Assembly (NCBI RefSeq): GCF_024211275.1
Contig: NZ_JAMLDX010000004.1
Span: forward strand, 124,001 to 188,000
Direction of reading: 5' to 3'
Source: Sphingomonas tagetis
Lineage (GTDB): Bacteria; Pseudomonadota; Alphaproteobacteria; Sphingomonadales; Sphingomonadaceae
Length of the DNA stretch: 64,000 nucleotides
Part shown: piece by piece, positions 42,556 to 52,821 of the stretch
Position numbering within the stretch: position 1 is the stretch's first letter
Layout of the letters: the number at the start of each line of letters is the position of its first letter
Program-made: the position numbers and the translations under genes
The notes under the pieces: model-generated
Databases searched by the model: none
What the model was told of the DNA's origin: nothing
Seen by the model: only the letters and a program-made list of their open reading frames with translations

Positions 42556-42996
42556 TCAGCGCCGTGCGATCAGCGCGATCGGCAGGCCGACCAGCACGAT
42601 GTGGCAGAAGAGCTGGCTGGCAATGCCGACGGCGCTCGATGGGAAGGCGCCGAAGCGCAGTGGCACGATGATCAGGTTCATCGCGGCATAGGTGACCAGG
42701 CCGTAGATCACGCCCCATGTGACCGGCTTTGCCTTGAGCTGCGGCATCCGATCGGCGGCGAGGACGAAGATCGCCGCCATGATCGCCATCAGCGTGAAAT
42801 GAACAGCGAGGCCCAGGACCGCACCGGCGCGGCCCATGTCCTTCGCGCCGGGAAAGGGGCCGGATGCGACGTAGCGCAGCATCGCATCGACCTTGCGGCC
42901 ATAGGCCAGCGTCAGGCCGGTCGCAGCGAGGATGTCGAGCGTGCCCGCGACCAATGTGGCGGCGGCGATGCGCCGTCGGGTGCTCCAGTTGCCCAT
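42556..42996 (-). CDS. Four-helix membrane protein of unknown function
   Basis: A 146-residue protein with four hydrophobic helices (about 10-30, 58-80, 92-114 and 121-143) and a short basic N-terminus MGNWSTRRR. It resembles the YagU-type family in size and helix pattern, but I cannot confirm that. Upstream of DUF418 by 4 bases, so co-expressed. No catalytic motif is evident. Confidence 0.65.
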   Translation of the reverse strand: MGNWSTRRRIAAATLVAGTLDILAATGLTLAYGRKVDAMLRYVASGPFPGAKDMGRAGAVLGLAVHFTLMAIMAAIFVLAADRMPQLKAKPVTWGVIYGLVTYAAMNLIIVPLRFGAFPSSAVGIASQLFCHIVLVGLPIALIARR

Positions 42997-43015
42997 TTCC
43001 CCCTCCCGTGTCCGG

Positions 43016-43423
43016 TCAGCGTAATTCCTTGCGGATCATCAGCTTGAGGCCCGACCAGGTCTCGTCGACCGCGCACACCTTCACATCGACCAGACCGGTG
43101 GGCAATGCCACTTCGCGCACGACATCCTCGGTGACGTCGGTTTCGACCTTGGCGGCCTTTTTGGGCCAGGAAACCCAGATGAAGCCGCCGGGCGCGATCA
43201 GCTGGCGCAGCGCCTTGACTTCGCAGTCGAGCCGTTCGCGCGCGGTGACGAAGATGTGCGCGGCGTCGATGCCGGTGCACGGTCCAGCGAGCAGTTCGAG
43301 GCCGAGATGGTCGAGCGCGATCTCGTCGCGCACGCTGCCCGGCATGTCGGCGATGAAAACGCGCATGCCGGGTTTGAAGCCGAGCTTTTCGGCGAGCGGG
43401 GTGGTGGAATAGCCGGCGGGCAT
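43016..43423 (-). CDS. DUF3052 family protein
   Basis: A 135-residue soluble protein opening with AGYSTTPLAEKLGFKPGMRV, the DUF3052 N-terminal block (YSGTPLxKKLGIKPG type), and containing WVSWPKKAAKVETDVTEDVV, another family hallmark. The function is unknown; the fold is predicted alpha/beta and it appears in bacteria next to stress and methyltransferase genes. It lies 19 bases upstream of the membrane protein gene on the same strand. Confidence 0.8.
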   Translation of the reverse strand: MPAGYSTTPLAEKLGFKPGMRVFIADMPGSVRDEIALDHLGLELLAGPCTGIDAAHIFVTARERLDCEVKALRQLIAPGGFIWVSWPKKAAKVETDVTEDVVREVALPTGLVDVKVCAVDETWSGLKLMIRKELR

Positions 43424-43452
43424 TGGTCGTCGTTCCTCCCGATTTCGTTCAG

Positions 43453-43492
43453 AAAGTCACAAAGGTCTCGACATCAACGCGCGAGTCCGCGG
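43453..43492 (+). repeat. Dispersed repeat, copy B (AAAGTCACAAAGGT type)
   Basis: Second copy of the 40-base repeat at 29197-29236, starting AAAGTCACAAAGGTCTCGAC. It sits just upstream of the DUF3052 gene. Function unknown; likely a genome-wide dispersed element. Confidence 0.6.
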
Positions 43493-43580
43493 AACGGCGG
43501 CGAGCCGTGACCGTGGAGGCCGGAGGGTGGCACAGATTGGCGGTGTAGGAAAAGGGTTTGGCGGAAACAGCGCCAGTCTC

Positions 43581-43694
43581 ACCGCCGTCGCCCCGGCCCT
43601 GTGCCGGGGCCCACCGGGCGGCAGGCGAGGGGCGAGAGACCGGATGGCATTGCAAGAGGCGCAGTGGCCCCCGGCACAAGGCCGGGGTGACGGT
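43581..43694. repeat. Paired inverted REP-like element (CCCCGGCC...GGCCGGGG)
   Basis: Two inverted copies of an approximately 33-base GC-rich sequence, 43581-43616 (CGTCGCCCCGGCCCTGTGCC) and 43662-43694 (GGCACAAGGCCGGGGTGACG), separated by 45 bases. Together they could fold into a long cruciform or hairpin. The pair lies 23 bases downstream of the purL stop, where it could act as a transcription end or mRNA 3' stabiliser. The rest of the 293-base gap contains only the dispersed repeat. Confidence 0.7.
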
Positions 43695-43716
43695 TGTTGC
43701 TATTGGGCGCTCTGTT

Positions 43717-45936
43717 TCAGGCGACCGCCGCCTCAGGCCCCATCAGCGCCGGGAAGAAGCCCTCATGCGCCTCGCGCAGGTCGGTCAGGCTGACGCACCA
43801 GTCGCCTTCGTCGAGTTCGAAGATCAGCCTGTCCTTGATCGTGCGGCCCATCGGATCCGCAGGGACGTCGGCTTGCGACGCGGCGGTGAGGAACTCGGTG
43901 AGCGCTTCGTCGGGCACGGTGACGATGTAGAGGCCTTGGTCCTCGCCGAAGAAGCTGCCGGCGACGCCGAACGGCTGCGCCTGATCGACCATCGCGCCAA
44001 TGCCGCTGGCGAGCGCCATTTCGGCGAGCGTCACGGCGACGCCGCCGTCCGAGACGTCATGCACCGCGTTGACGAGACCGCGGTCGATGCACGCGCGGAT
44101 GAAGTCGCCGGTGCGCTTTTCGGCGCGCAGGTCGACGGGCGGGGGCGGACCTTCCTCGCGGCCGTGGCGTTCGCGCAGCCAGATCGACTGGCCGAGATGG
44201 CCGCCGCGCTCGCCGACCGCGATGATCGCGTCGCCGGTCGCCTTGAACGCGATCGTCATCGACTTCGACCAGTCGGCGAGAATGCCGACGCCGCCGATCG
44301 CGGGAGTGGGGAGGATCGCTGAGCCGCCGCCGGTCGCCTTGGATTCATTGTAGAGGCTGACGTTGCCCGACACGATCGGATAGTCGAGCGCGCGGCAGGC
44401 CTCGCCCATGCCCTCGAGACAGCCGACGATCTGGCCCATGATCTCGGGCCGCTGCGGGTTGGCGAAGTTGAGGCAGTTGGTGATCGCGAGCGGCGTGGCG
44501 CCGACGGCGGTGAGGTTGCGCCAGGTTTCCGCGACCGCCTGCTTCCCGCCCTCGACCGGGTCGGCGAAGCAGTAGCGCGGGGTACAATCGGTGGTGATCG
44601 CGAGGCCCTTTTGCGTGCCATGGACGCGGACGACCGCCGCGTCGCCACCCGGGCGCTGGACGGTATCGGCGCCGACCATGTGGTCATATTGTTCCCAGAT
44701 CCAGCGGCGCGAGGCGATGTCGGGCGAGGCCATCAGCGCGAGCAGGTCGGCAGCAATGTCGGTCGATTCGGGCTCGTCGGTCAGCTCCGCGGGCTTGGGC
44801 GTCGGGACGTGCGGGCGGTCGTAGAGCGGGGCTTCGTCGGCGAGTGGTGCGAGCGGGATGTCGGCGACGGTCTCGCCCTTCCACTTGAGCACCATGCGGC
44901 CGGTTTCGGTGACGGTGCCGATGACGGCGAAGTCGAGCTCCCATTTGCGGAAGATCGCTTCGGCGAATGCCTCGCGGCCGGGCTTGAGCACCATGAGCAT
45001 GCGCTCCTGGCTCTCGCTCAGCATCATCTCATAGGGGGTCATGCCGGTTTCGCGCTGGGGAACGTCGTCCATGATCAGCTCGATGCCGACGCCGCCCTTC
45101 GACGCCATCTCGACGCTGGAGGAGGTGAGGCCCGCGGCGCCCATGTCCTGGATCGCGACGATCGCGTCGGACGCCATGAGTTCGAGGCACGCCTCGATCA
45201 GCAGCTTTTCGGTGAAGGGGTCGCCGACCTGCACGGTCGGGCGTTTGGCGTCGGCATCCTCGCCGAAATCGGCGCTCGCCATGGTCGCGCCATGGATGCC
45301 GTCGCGGCCGGTCTTGGAGCCGACATAGACGATCGGATTGCCGACGCCCGAGGCCGCCGAATAGAAGATCTTGTCCGTCTGTGCGACGCCCACGGTCATC
45401 GCGTTGACCAGGATGTTGCCGTCATAGGCCTTGTGGAAATTGACCTCGCCACCGACCGTGGGAACGCCGACGCAATTGCCATAGCCGCCGATGCCATGGA
45501 CCACGCCGGCGATGAGATGCTTCATCTTGGGGTGGTCGGGGCGGCCGAAGCGCAGCGCGTTCATGTTGGCGACCGGGCGTGCGCCCATGGTGAAGACGTC
45601 GCGCAGGATGCCGCCGACGCCGGTCGCGGCACCCTGATAGGGTTCGATGTAGCTCGGGTGGTTGTGGCTCTCCATCTTGAAGATGGCGGCCTGGCCGTCG
45701 CCGATATCGATCACGCCGGCATTCTCGCCGGGGCCGCAGATCACCCAGGGGGCTTCGGTCGGGAGCTTCTTGAGGTGGATGCGGCTCGATTTGTACGAGC
45801 AATGCTCCGACCACATGACCGAGAAGATGCCGAGCTCGGTGAGGTTGGGCTCGCGGCCCATGGCGTGCAGGACGCGCTCATATTCCTCAGGGGACAGGCC
45901 GTGCTCGGCGACGATCTCGGGGGTGATTGCGGTCAT
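43717..45936 (-). CDS. purL: Phosphoribosylformylglycinamidine synthase subunit PurL
   Basis: A 739-residue synthetase subunit of de novo purine synthesis (FGAR to FGAM). Hallmarks are [12 protein letters not shown] near the N-terminus, [18 protein letters not shown], and [17 protein letters not shown]. Length matches the multi-subunit (PurL/PurQ/PurS) form rather than the single-chain E. coli type. The ATG at 45936 gives [15 protein letters not shown]; a longer frame from 45981 adds 15 unconserved residues. No purQ or purS is nearby. Confidence 0.95.
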   Translation of the reverse strand: MTAITPEIVAEHGLSPEEYERVLHAMGREPNLTELGIFSVMWSEHCSYKSSRIHLKKLPTEAPWVICGPGENAGVIDIGDGQAAIFKMESHNHPSYIEPYQGAATGVGGILRDVFTMGARPVANMNALRFGRPDHPKMKHLIAGVVHGIGGYGNCVGVPTVGGEVNFHKAYDGNILVNAMTVGVAQTDKIFYSAASGVGNPIVYVGSKTGRDGIHGATMASADFGEDADAKRPTVQVGDPFTEKLLIEACLELMASDAIVAIQDMGAAGLTSSSVEMASKGGVGIELIMDDVPQRETGMTPYEMMLSESQERMLMVLKPGREAFAEAIFRKWELDFAVIGTVTETGRMVLKWKGETVADIPLAPLADEAPLYDRPHVPTPKPAELTDEPESTDIAADLLALMASPDIASRRWIWEQYDHMVGADTVQRPGGDAAVVRVHGTQKGLAITTDCTPRYCFADPVEGGKQAVAETWRNLTAVGATPLAITNCLNFANPQRPEIMGQIVGCLEGMGEACRALDYPIVSGNVSLYNESKATGGGSAILPTPAIGGVGILADWSKSMTIAFKATGDAIIAVGERGGHLGQSIWLRERHGREEGPPPPVDLRAEKRTGDFIRACIDRGLVNAVHDVSDGGVAVTLAEMALASGIGAMVDQAQPFGVAGSFFGEDQGLYIVTVPDEALTEFLTAASQADVPADPMGRTIKDRLIFELDEGDWCVSLTDLREAHEGFFPALMGPEAAVA

Positions 45937-46016
45937 GCGGGCGCGCATAGCGGGGCAGAGCGCATTCGTCACCCTGATCAAGCATCAGTTCAGGGGGTTT
46001 GTGCGTTTTTACCCGC

Positions 46017-46775
46017 ATGACGACGATGACTCTCTCGACTCCGCGTGAGCGGATTGGCGGCGCGGCGGCGGCGCTGGGGATGACGGCTATCCTCGGCGCG
46101 GCGCTGGTGCTGGGGCTGGCGGTGCGCGAGCAGCTGGCCGTGCCCGACGAGGATGTCGCGCTGTTCGAGGTGACGCCGGATCGGCCCGAGGCGAAGAAGA
46201 AGTCCGAGCGCATGCCCCAGCGCAACACGCGGCCGTCGGGCGCCGCGGCACCGCCGAATCTGCGCTCGCGGGCGACGGAGGTGCAGGCGCCGGTGCCGGT
46301 TGTGCCGATTCCGGTGCCGCCGGTGATGACGGTCGCGGAGAAGGCAGCCGATGGCGTGCAGGCGACCAGCGGAGCGGCCCCGGTCGCGGGGCCGGGGACC
46401 GGCGCCGGTGGTGAGGGCGACGGCTTTGGCGGTGGCGGTGATGGCGACGGAGACGGCGCGGGCGATCGTGACGCGACGCCGCCGCGGCAGATTCGCGGGC
46501 GGATCAGCAACCGCGACTATCCGGAGAATCTGTCCGATGCCGGCATCGGCGGACGAGTCACGGTGCTGTATGTGGTGGCGGTCGATGGGCGCGTGCCGGA
46601 ATGCGACGTGGTCGGGTCGAGCGGCAATGCCCAGCTCGACGCGTGGACCTGCAGGCTGATTCGCGAGCGCTTTCGCTTTCGTCCGTCGCTAAATGGCAGA
46701 GGGCGGCCGGTGCCTTCGCTGATCCGCGAGAATCACACCTGGACGGCCTATCGCGAGCCGCCGGAACCGCGCTAG
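46017..46775 (+). CDS. TonB-like energy transducer
   Basis: A 252-residue protein with an N-terminal transmembrane helix (AALGMTAILGAALVLGLAV, about residues 13-31), a Pro-containing then Gly/Asp-rich linker (about 50-150) and a C-terminal TonB-type domain: GGRVTVLYVVAVDGRVPECDV and RERFRFRPSLNGRGRP. TonB couples the inner-membrane proton force to outer-membrane receptors. The linker is short and Gly-rich instead of the long Pro-Glu/Pro-Lys spacer. ExbB and ExbD are not adjacent. Its TAG shares bases with the convergent PLD gene. Confidence 0.83.
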   Translation: MTTMTLSTPRERIGGAAAALGMTAILGAALVLGLAVREQLAVPDEDVALFEVTPDRPEAKKKSERMPQRNTRPSGAAAPPNLRSRATEVQAPVPVVPIPVPPVMTVAEKAADGVQATSGAAPVAGPGTGAGGEGDGFGGGGDGDGDGAGDRDATPPRQIRGRISNRDYPENLSDAGIGGRVTVLYVVAVDGRVPECDVVGSSGNAQLDAWTCRLIRERFRFRPSLNGRGRPVPSLIRENHTWTAYREPPEPR

Positions 46776-48223
46776 CCGCCGAAATGGCGAAGCAGGCCCC
46801 CCTTCGACATCGCTTCGAACGTGGTTTCCGCGCCTGAGTCGAGCAACTGGTTGTCGGCGAGCCAGGCTTCGACCGTGGCGAGATCGGGCACTTCATAGTC
46901 GCGCAGCGTTCGCCCGCTGGTGCGCAGCGAATCGATCGTGGCGATGAGCGAGCCGGTGCGGGCGATGCTGTCCGCGACGGTGACGGTGTCGAGGCCGAGA
47001 TGTTCGGCGATCAGGCTGTTGCGGATACCGGCGATGCGCGCCGCCGTGGCGTCCTCGGTGGCGGCGAGCGCGACGTCGCATTCGGTGTCGAGTCCGAGCG
47101 AGCGGTTGTTGAAATTGGACGAGCCGACGCGCAGCACGCGGTCGTCGATCACCAGGATCTTGGCATGGACGTAGATCGGCTGCCCGGATCGCGTGATCGG
47201 GTGGTAGATTCGCAGCCGGTCGTGCGGATCGCGCTGCTTCAGTGTCTGGAACAGCCGCGCACGGGCCGTGTCCATCGCTTCCTGCTCGAGCCAGCCATCG
47301 GCCTGCGCCGGGTTTATCACGACGATTTCGGCGCCGTCGGGTTCGGCGAGCCGCTGCGCCATCGCCTCGGCGATGCGGCGCGAGGCGAAATACTGGCTCT
47401 CGGCATAGATGTGGCGGCGTGCGGTGGCGATCAGGTCGACATAGAGCGATTCGATCTCGCGGATCGCGTCCTCGTGCGGCATTTCGGGCTGGGTGCGGGC
47501 GATCGCGACGCGCGTGCCGGTGAAGTCTGGTGTCAGGCATTCGGGCCAGCATTCATTGTCGACCTCGGGCGCGGCGACCGGCGCGCCGCCGGCGCGGTGC
47601 CAGCGGTCGCGGCACAGTTCGCCGAGCGCGCGGGCGGCCGGGCCTTGAATCGCCGTGGTGGCGTCGTGCCAGGGCATATAGTCGCAGCCGTCGGGATCGG
47701 TGCGGCTGCACTGGTCGGAATGATCGCGCGTGTCCCAGCGTGACAGCGTCATGTCGATGCCGCCGCAAAAGGCAACGCAATCGTCGATCACCACGATCTT
47801 CTGGTGATGCGACGCTCCGGGCGGGTGGGTGGCGTCGAGCTTGAGATGGACCTGCGCATCGAACCGCCATTTGAGCAGGGTGCGGAACGTCTTGCCGCGG
47901 AAGATCGTCTTGAGCGCGCCGAGGTCCCAGCGCAGGATATGGACCTGAAGCTGCGGATCGCGCGCGATCAGCCAGCTGATGAACGCGCCGACCTCGCGCG
48001 GGGCCTCGGGATGGTCGGGCGGATCGTCATGCGTCAGCATGATGCGCGCGTCGAAGTCCCAGCCGATCAGCAGGATCTGCTTCCGGGCCTTGAGCATCGC
48101 CTGTCGGGCGGCGCGGAAATAGGCTTCGGCATCGATGATGACCGCCAGCTTGGTGGCGTGCTCGACGCGCCAGCAATTGCGGCCCGGTTCAAAGATCAGG
48201 GCGTTGCGGTCGGGAGCTTTCAT
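46772..48223 (-). CDS. Phospholipase D-family protein (cardiolipin synthase-like)
   Basis: A 483-residue protein with two HKD motifs, HHQKIVVIDD (about residue 138) and HAKILVIDD (about 359), so both halves of a PLD active site are present. No N-terminal transmembrane helices like those of ClsA are seen, so it resembles ClsB/ClsC or a PLD-type phosphodiesterase. Either cardiolipin synthesis or phospholipid cleavage is possible. ATG at 48223 gives MKAPDRNALIFEPGRN; an in-frame ATG at 48241 adds six residues and cannot be excluded. Confidence 0.83.
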   Translation of the reverse strand: MKAPDRNALIFEPGRNCWRVEHATKLAVIIDAEAYFRAARQAMLKARKQILLIGWDFDARIMLTHDDPPDHPEAPREVGAFISWLIARDPQLQVHILRWDLGALKTIFRGKTFRTLLKWRFDAQVHLKLDATHPPGASHHQKIVVIDDCVAFCGGIDMTLSRWDTRDHSDQCSRTDPDGCDYMPWHDATTAIQGPAARALGELCRDRWHRAGGAPVAAPEVDNECWPECLTPDFTGTRVAIARTQPEMPHEDAIREIESLYVDLIATARRHIYAESQYFASRRIAEAMAQRLAEPDGAEIVVINPAQADGWLEQEAMDTARARLFQTLKQRDPHDRLRIYHPITRSGQPIYVHAKILVIDDRVLRVGSSNFNNRSLGLDTECDVALAATEDATAARIAGIRNSLIAEHLGLDTVTVADSIARTGSLIATIDSLRTSGRTLRDYEVPDLATVEAWLADNQLLDSGAETTFEAMSKGGLLRHFGG

Positions 48224-48303
48224 GGCAGGCGGATAACGCATCCGAAACGAAAAGGAGCCGCGCGATTACTGGATTTTAGCGGATGTCCTGATATGCGGCG
48301 GGC

Positions 48304-48684
48304 ATGCGACCGGATGGCCACCAGCCCGCGACCGTGACGCCGCTTCAGGCATCGTGGCAGTGCGACCTGCGCGACAATTCGCTGACGTGGAGCGATGGCG
48401 TTTACGACCTGTTCGGCTTGCCGCGCGGATCTGCGGTCGAGCGCGAGGATATCGTCGCAATGTATCTGCTCGAATCGCGCGAGGAGCTCGCCCGGTTGCG
48501 CAGCGTGGCGATCGCCGAGCGGGGCAGCTTCACCTTCGAGGCGCGGATCCGCCGGCCGGACGGCGAATTGCGCTGGATGCGGGTGACCGCCGACGTGGTC
48601 TGCGAGGATGGCGTCGCGCGCTATCTTTACGGATCGAAGGTCGATGTGACCGATGAGATGGCCGCGCGCGACGAAGCGGCCTAG
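48304..48684 (+). CDS. Orphan PAS-domain protein
   Basis: A 126-residue protein that is essentially one PAS fold-3 domain: NSLTWSDGVYDLFGLPRG at the start, FTFEARIRRPDGELRWMRV in the middle and YLYGSKVDVTDE at the end, the usual PAS/PAC pattern. No output domain follows, so it may sense a ligand or redox state and act by protein-protein contact. It is divergent from the PLD gene with 80 bases between starts, and its stop overlaps the convergent arsC stop (CTAG). Confidence 0.8.
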   Translation: MRPDGHQPATVTPLQASWQCDLRDNSLTWSDGVYDLFGLPRGSAVEREDIVAMYLLESREELARLRSVAIAERGSFTFEARIRRPDGELRWMRVTADVVCEDGVARYLYGSKVDVTDEMAARDEAA

Positions 48685-49016
48685 AGTATCTCGCGGATCG
48701 CCTCGGGCGGACGGCCGAGGCGGACGCCCTTTTCGGTTTCGACCAGCGGGCGCTCGATCAGGATCGGGTCGGCCGCCATCGCGTCGAGGATCGCATCGTC
48801 CGACGCGTCCTTGAGCGATTTCGCGCCATCCTCGGCCTTGCGCAGTCCGTCGCGCGGCGAGAGGCCGGCTTTGGCGTAGAGGCGGGCGAGTTCGTCGCGG
48901 CTCGGCGGCGTCTTGAGATATTCGACCACCGTCACCTCGGCGCCGGCATCCTGCAGGATCGCCAGCGCCTCGCGCGACTTGGAGCAGCGCGGGTTGTGGT
49001 AGATGGTGGCTTTCAC
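48681..49016 (-). CDS. arsC: Arsenate reductase (glutaredoxin-type ArsC)
   Basis: A 111-residue ArsC-family reductase. The N-terminus [21 protein letters not shown] carries the catalytic Cys in HNPRCSKS, as in glutaredoxin-linked arsenate reductases, and [12 protein letters not shown] is the arsenate-binding Arg region. GTG at 49016 overlaps the accC stop (GTGA). No arsR or arsB is nearby, so it may serve general thiol metabolism as much as arsenate detoxification. Confidence 0.87.
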   Translation of the reverse strand: MKATIYHNPRCSKSREALAILQDAGAEVTVVEYLKTPPSRDELARLYAKAGLSPRDGLRKAEDGAKSLKDASDDAILDAMAADPILIERPLVETEKGVRLGRPPEAIREIL

Positions 49017-50371
49017 GCCGCCTCGTCCTGCTTTGCCAGCCACTCTTCGAGCCACTTGATCGTATAGTCGCCCTGCTGGAATTGCGGGTCGTCGAGCAGC
49101 GCCTGATGAAGCGGGATCGTGGTCTTCATGCCCTCGATCACATATTCCTCCAGCGCGCGGCGCAGGCGGCGGAGCGCACCCTGGCGCGTCGTGCCATAGA
49201 CGATCAGCTTGGCGATCATGCTGTCGTAATAGGGCGGCACCTTGTAGCCGGTGTAGAGCCCGCTATCGACGCGGACGTTCATGCCGCCGGGTGCATGATA
49301 GGCCTTCACCACGCCGGGCGAGGGAGCGAAGGTGCGCGGATCCTCGGCATTGATGCGGCATTCGATCGCGTGGCCGCGGAACTGCACGTCCTCCTGCCGC
49401 AACGTCAGGCCGTGGCCTTCGGCGATGCGGATCTGCTCGCGGACGAGGTCGAGGCCGGTGATCGCCTCCGTGACCGGATGCTCGACCTGAAGCCGCGTGT
49501 TCATCTCGATGAAGTAGAACTCGCCATTTTCCCACAGGAACTCGATCGTGCCGGCGCCGCGATAGCCCATATCGGCCATCGCCTTGGCGCAGATCTCGCC
49601 GATGCGGTTGCGTTCCTCGGTCGAGAGGACCGGGGAGGGGGCCTCTTCGAGCACCTTCTGGTGGCGGCGCTGGAGCGAGCAGTCGCGTTCGCCGAGGTGG
49701 ATCGCGTTGCCATTGCCGTCGCCGAAGACCTGGATCTCGATATGACGCGGGTTGCCGAGATACTTTTCGAGATAGACGGTGGCGTCGCCGAATGCGGCCT
49801 TCGCCTCCGTGCCCGCCTGGAGCATCTGGGTTTCAAGGTCTTCGGGGCTGGTCACGACCTTCATGCCGCGCCCGCCGCCGCCCGATGCCGCCTTGATGAT
49901 CACCGGATAGCCGGCCTTCTCCGCGATCACCTTGGCTTCCGCGATGTCGCTGATCGCGCCGTCGGAGCCGGGGACGAGCGGCAGACCGAGCGCGCCCGCG
50001 GTGCGCTTGGCCTCGATCTTGTCGCCCATCGTGCGGATATGCTCGGGCTTCGGCCCGACGAAGATCAGGTTATGCAGCTCGACGATCTCGGCGAACTTGG
50101 CGTTTTCCGAGAGGAAGCCATAACCGGGATGGATCGCGTCGGCGCCGCTGATTTCGGCCGCCGAAATGATGTTCGGGATGTTGAGATAGCTGTCCGCCGC
50201 GGCCGGCGGGCCGATGCACACGGCCTGATCGGCGAGCCGGACGTGCATCGCATCGGCATCGGCGGTGGAGTGCACCGCCACCGTCTTGATGCCCATCTCA
50301 TGGCATGCGCGATGGATGCGCAGCGCTATTTCGCCGCGATTGGCGATCAGGAGCTTCTTGATCTCGGGCAA
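49013..50371 (-). CDS. accC: Acetyl-CoA carboxylase biotin carboxylase subunit
   Basis: A 452-residue ATP-grasp enzyme that carboxylates biotin on AccB for fatty-acid synthesis. It starts [20 protein letters not shown] and has the ATP-binding [10 protein letters not shown] loop (about residues 163-172) and [20 protein letters not shown] with catalytic residues. Length is normal. accB ends 6 bases upstream; arsC overlaps its stop. Confidence 0.95.
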   Translation of the reverse strand: MPEIKKLLIANRGEIALRIHRACHEMGIKTVAVHSTADADAMHVRLADQAVCIGPPAAADSYLNIPNIISAAEISGADAIHPGYGFLSENAKFAEIVELHNLIFVGPKPEHIRTMGDKIEAKRTAGALGLPLVPGSDGAISDIAEAKVIAEKAGYPVIIKAASGGGGRGMKVVTSPEDLETQMLQAGTEAKAAFGDATVYLEKYLGNPRHIEIQVFGDGNGNAIHLGERDCSLQRRHQKVLEEAPSPVLSTEERNRIGEICAKAMADMGYRGAGTIEFLWENGEFYFIEMNTRLQVEHPVTEAITGLDLVREQIRIAEGHGLTLRQEDVQFRGHAIECRINAEDPRTFAPSPGVVKAYHAPGGMNVRVDSGLYTGYKVPPYYDSMIAKLIVYGTTRQGALRRLRRALEEYVIEGMKTTIPLHQALLDDPQFQQGDYTIKWLEEWLAKQDEAA

Positions 50372-50377
50372 GGCGCG

Positions 50378-50851
50378 TTACTCGACCACGACGAGGGGCT
50401 GGTCGAACTCGACCGGCTGGCCGTTCTCGATCAGGATCGCCTTGACGGTGCCGCCATGCGGCGCGGCGATCGGGTTCATCACCTTCATCGCCTCGACGAT
50501 GATCAGCGTGTCGCCGGCCTTGACCTGGCTGCCGACCGAGATGAACGGCTTGGCGTCCGGCTCGGCGGCGAGATAGGCAGTGCCGACCATCGGCGACTTG
50601 ACCGCATTCTCATGCGCCGGCGTGATCGACGCCGGATCGGACGGCATCGTGGCCGGCGCCGCGACGGGCGCGGCGGCCAGCGGCGGCGCGGCATAGGCGA
50701 CCGGCGCGGCGGCGGCCTTGCGCGCGACGCGCACCTTGCGGTCGCCGTCCTCGACCTCGATCTCGGTCAGGTTGGTTTCGTCCAGCACCGTGGCGAGCTG
50801 GCGCACCAGCTCGATATCCACGTGCATCCCCTTGTTGTTCTCTTCGCTCAT
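50378..50851 (-). CDS. accB: Biotin carboxyl carrier protein of acetyl-CoA carboxylase
   Basis: A 157-residue carrier protein. The biotinylated lysine is in [13 protein letters not shown] near the C-terminus, and an Ala/Pro-rich flexible linker occupies about residues 45-75. ATG at 50851 gives [16 protein letters not shown]; a longer frame reaching 50968 overlaps the aroQ end and is not family-like. Order aroQ-accB-accC is conserved in Alphaproteobacteria. Confidence 0.94.
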   Translation of the reverse strand: MSEENNKGMHVDIELVRQLATVLDETNLTEIEVEDGDRKVRVARKAAAAPVAYAAPPLAAAPVAAPATMPSDPASITPAHENAVKSPMVGTAYLAAEPDAKPFISVGSQVKAGDTLIIVEAMKVMNPIAAPHGGTVKAILIENGQPVEFDQPLVVVE

Positions 50852-50882
50852 GCGACCTCGAATTTCAGAGCGGTAGCCGTTG

Positions 50883-51323
50883 TCACAGTCGAGCCGCAGC
50901 TTCAAGCGCAAGCAGGTAGGAAAGCGCGCCGAACCCGGCGATGGTTCCCTTCGCCGCCTGCCCGACATAGCTCAAATGACGGAATTCCTCGCGCTTGTGC
51001 GGGTTGGACAGATGCACCTCGATCACCGGCGTGCGGATCGACTTGATGCAGTCGTGCAGCGCGATCGAGGTGTGGGTGTAGGCGCCGGCATTGAGCAGCA
51101 CGGCCTTTGCGCCGCGCGCCTGCGCCTCGTGCATCCAGTCGATCAGATGGCCTTCGTGATTCGACTGACGCATGTCGATCGCGAGGCCGAGTTCCTTCGC
51201 GCGATCCTCGAGCAGCCCGGCAATGTCGTCGAGCGTGTCCGAACCATAGATTTCCGGCTCGCGCGTGCCGAGCAGGTTCAGGTTCGGGCCGTTCAGGACA
51301 TAGACGTTGGACGGATCGGGCAT
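50883..51323 (-). CDS. aroQ: Type II 3-dehydroquinate dehydratase
   Basis: A 146-residue enzyme of the shikimate pathway (step 3). Family blocks are [20 protein letters not shown] at the N-terminus (Tyr24-like catalytic loop), [31 protein letters not shown] and [16 protein letters not shown]. It is 31 bases upstream of accB and probably the first gene of this small operon. A terminator was not seen between it and the CHAT gene, which is on the same strand, 60 bases further upstream. Confidence 0.94.
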   Translation of the reverse strand: MPDPSNVYVLNGPNLNLLGTREPEIYGSDTLDDIAGLLEDRAKELGLAIDMRQSNHEGHLIDWMHEAQARGAKAVLLNAGAYTHTSIALHDCIKSIRTPVIEVHLSNPHKREEFRHLSYVGQAAKGTIAGFGALSYLLALEAAARL

Positions 51324-51383
51324 CGTTGCACTCGCGCAAGGGTCACATTGCTCTAGCCGGGCGCCTCGTTCAGGTCGAGCCTT

Positions 51384-52730
51384 TCAAGCCGTGGCGGGCG
51401 CGCCGAACACGGAGAAGCTCGCCCAAGCCGCGGGATCGGCGGGGAAGCTCGCGCGCGCGGCCAGCTGGGCGAGACGCAACGCCTCTTCGGGCAGCTTGCG
51501 CGAGACGAATGCATGGCCGGCAAACTCGACCATCAGCGCGCGGGTGGCGTTGTCGTCGACATTCCACAGGCTGGCGATCACCTGACCCGCGCCAGCCGAA
51601 ATCCAGCCGCGCGCGACGCCATAGGTGCCGCCGTCGAACGTCTTGCCGAGCGCGGTCTGGCACGCGCTGAGGATCACCAGCGGGTGCCACGCCGCCCACG
51701 CCTCGAAGCGCTTGCCGCGCAGATCGCGGCCGAACAGATGCCCGCCGGACAGGGCGAGGAAGCTGCCATCCATCGGGTTGACCGAATTGGCGACGCCGTG
51801 AGTCGCGAGATAGACGATGCTCGCCTCGCCATAATTGTCGATCGCGGCAAGGACGCGGTCGCGCGTGGCGGCCCGGCCGGTCAAAACGCGATGGGGCGGC
51901 ACGGCGAACATGCGCGCGAACGCCGCGACCTCTTCCTCCGCGGCGGGGATCGCGCGCCATTCATAGTCGGTATCGGCCGACAGATCGGGGTTGCCGACCA
52001 GCAGGGCGTTGCCGGGCCTGAGCTGCTCGCTGGAGAAAACGCGCATCGGATCGGCGAGCGTCTCGATATCCGGCACGATGACGCTGGCCCAGCGGTCGAC
52101 GAACATCGCTTCGCCCAGCGGCAGCGCGGCATAGGGCGCGGCGCCGGTGTCGCGCGCCGGCAGGATCAGCAGGCGTCCTCTGCGATCGGCAAGGGCACGA
52201 CCGATGTCGCCGGGCAGCAGCAGGTCGCGGGTACGCACCAGCGCCGCCTCGGGCGACAGCGCCGCATCGGACTGGCGCGGCGGAATGCGCGGCACGCCGC
52301 GTTTCACGGGCGCGCGCGTCGCCGTCCGCACATCGACGCGCAGTGCGGAGAGCACGAAGCCGAGTTCGGTGTAGCTGCCCGCCGTTCCGCGTGCGACGAC
52401 GCCCTCGGCGCCGATCAGCCAGGCGTGCAGCCGCGATTGTTCGTCGAGCCAGTGCAGCAGTGCGAGCGTGGGCGTGTCGGCGGACAGCGTGGCAAGCCGC
52501 CGGACGATCGCCTGATGCGTGCTCAATACCTTGGCAACGGGCGCCGCCGTCCCGGGCATCGCGTAAAGCCCAGTCCCGAATTTGCGCCGAAAGCCGACCG
52601 AATAGCCAAGATGGCTGCGGATCGCCGCGTGCAGCAGGGGATCGGGCTGCGCCAGCGCGGCGGGCGCAGCGCCGAGCGCCGCGGCGGCGGCGGAAACGGC
52701 AAAAAAGCGGCGGCGGGAGAGGGGCGGCAT
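51384..52730 (-). CDS. Tat-exported CHAT-domain protease-like protein
   Basis: A 448-residue protein with a clear twin-arginine signal ([20 protein letters not shown]) and Ala-rich end before AQPD. The C-terminal half is a CHAT caspase-like domain: His311 in [12 protein letters not shown] and Cys357 in [13 protein letters not shown] form the catalytic dyad. The first half (30-230) has no recognised repeats. CHAT proteins are usually cytoplasmic with TPRs; this one is exported, presumably folded. ATG at 52730 gives the signal; a longer frame into the divergent thiSG side is not supported. Confidence 0.8.
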   Translation of the reverse strand: MPPLSRRRFFAVSAAAAALGAAPAALAQPDPLLHAAIRSHLGYSVGFRRKFGTGLYAMPGTAAPVAKVLSTHQAIVRRLATLSADTPTLALLHWLDEQSRLHAWLIGAEGVVARGTAGSYTELGFVLSALRVDVRTATRAPVKRGVPRIPPRQSDAALSPEAALVRTRDLLLPGDIGRALADRRGRLLILPARDTGAAPYAALPLGEAMFVDRWASVIVPDIETLADPMRVFSSEQLRPGNALLVGNPDLSADTDYEWRAIPAAEEEVAAFARMFAVPPHRVLTGRAATRDRVLAAIDNYGEASIVYLATHGVANSVNPMDGSFLALSGGHLFGRDLRGKRFEAWAAWHPLVILSACQTALGKTFDGGTYGVARGWISAGAGQVIASLWNVDDNATRALMVEFAGHAFVSRKLPEEALRLAQLAARASFPADPAAWASFSVFGAPATA

Positions 52731-52821
52731 GGCGGACCGGTCCTTTCGAAGGCGCTGCGGTTGTTCGAGCCGCCCGAACCTACCTATATGCGCGCACGAC
52801 TCAATCGCGACAGGAAACGAG

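Noticed and set aside
49082..51046. A 654-residue frame on the + strand
   Set aside because: It lies opposite accC, accB and aroQ, whose identities are clear; the frame has no recognisable domain and shadow-type composition.
52731..52821. Possible TPP riboswitch before thiSG
   Set aside because: The 91-base divergent gap has no thi-box-like CTGAGA and no stable paired core; too short for the full aptamer.
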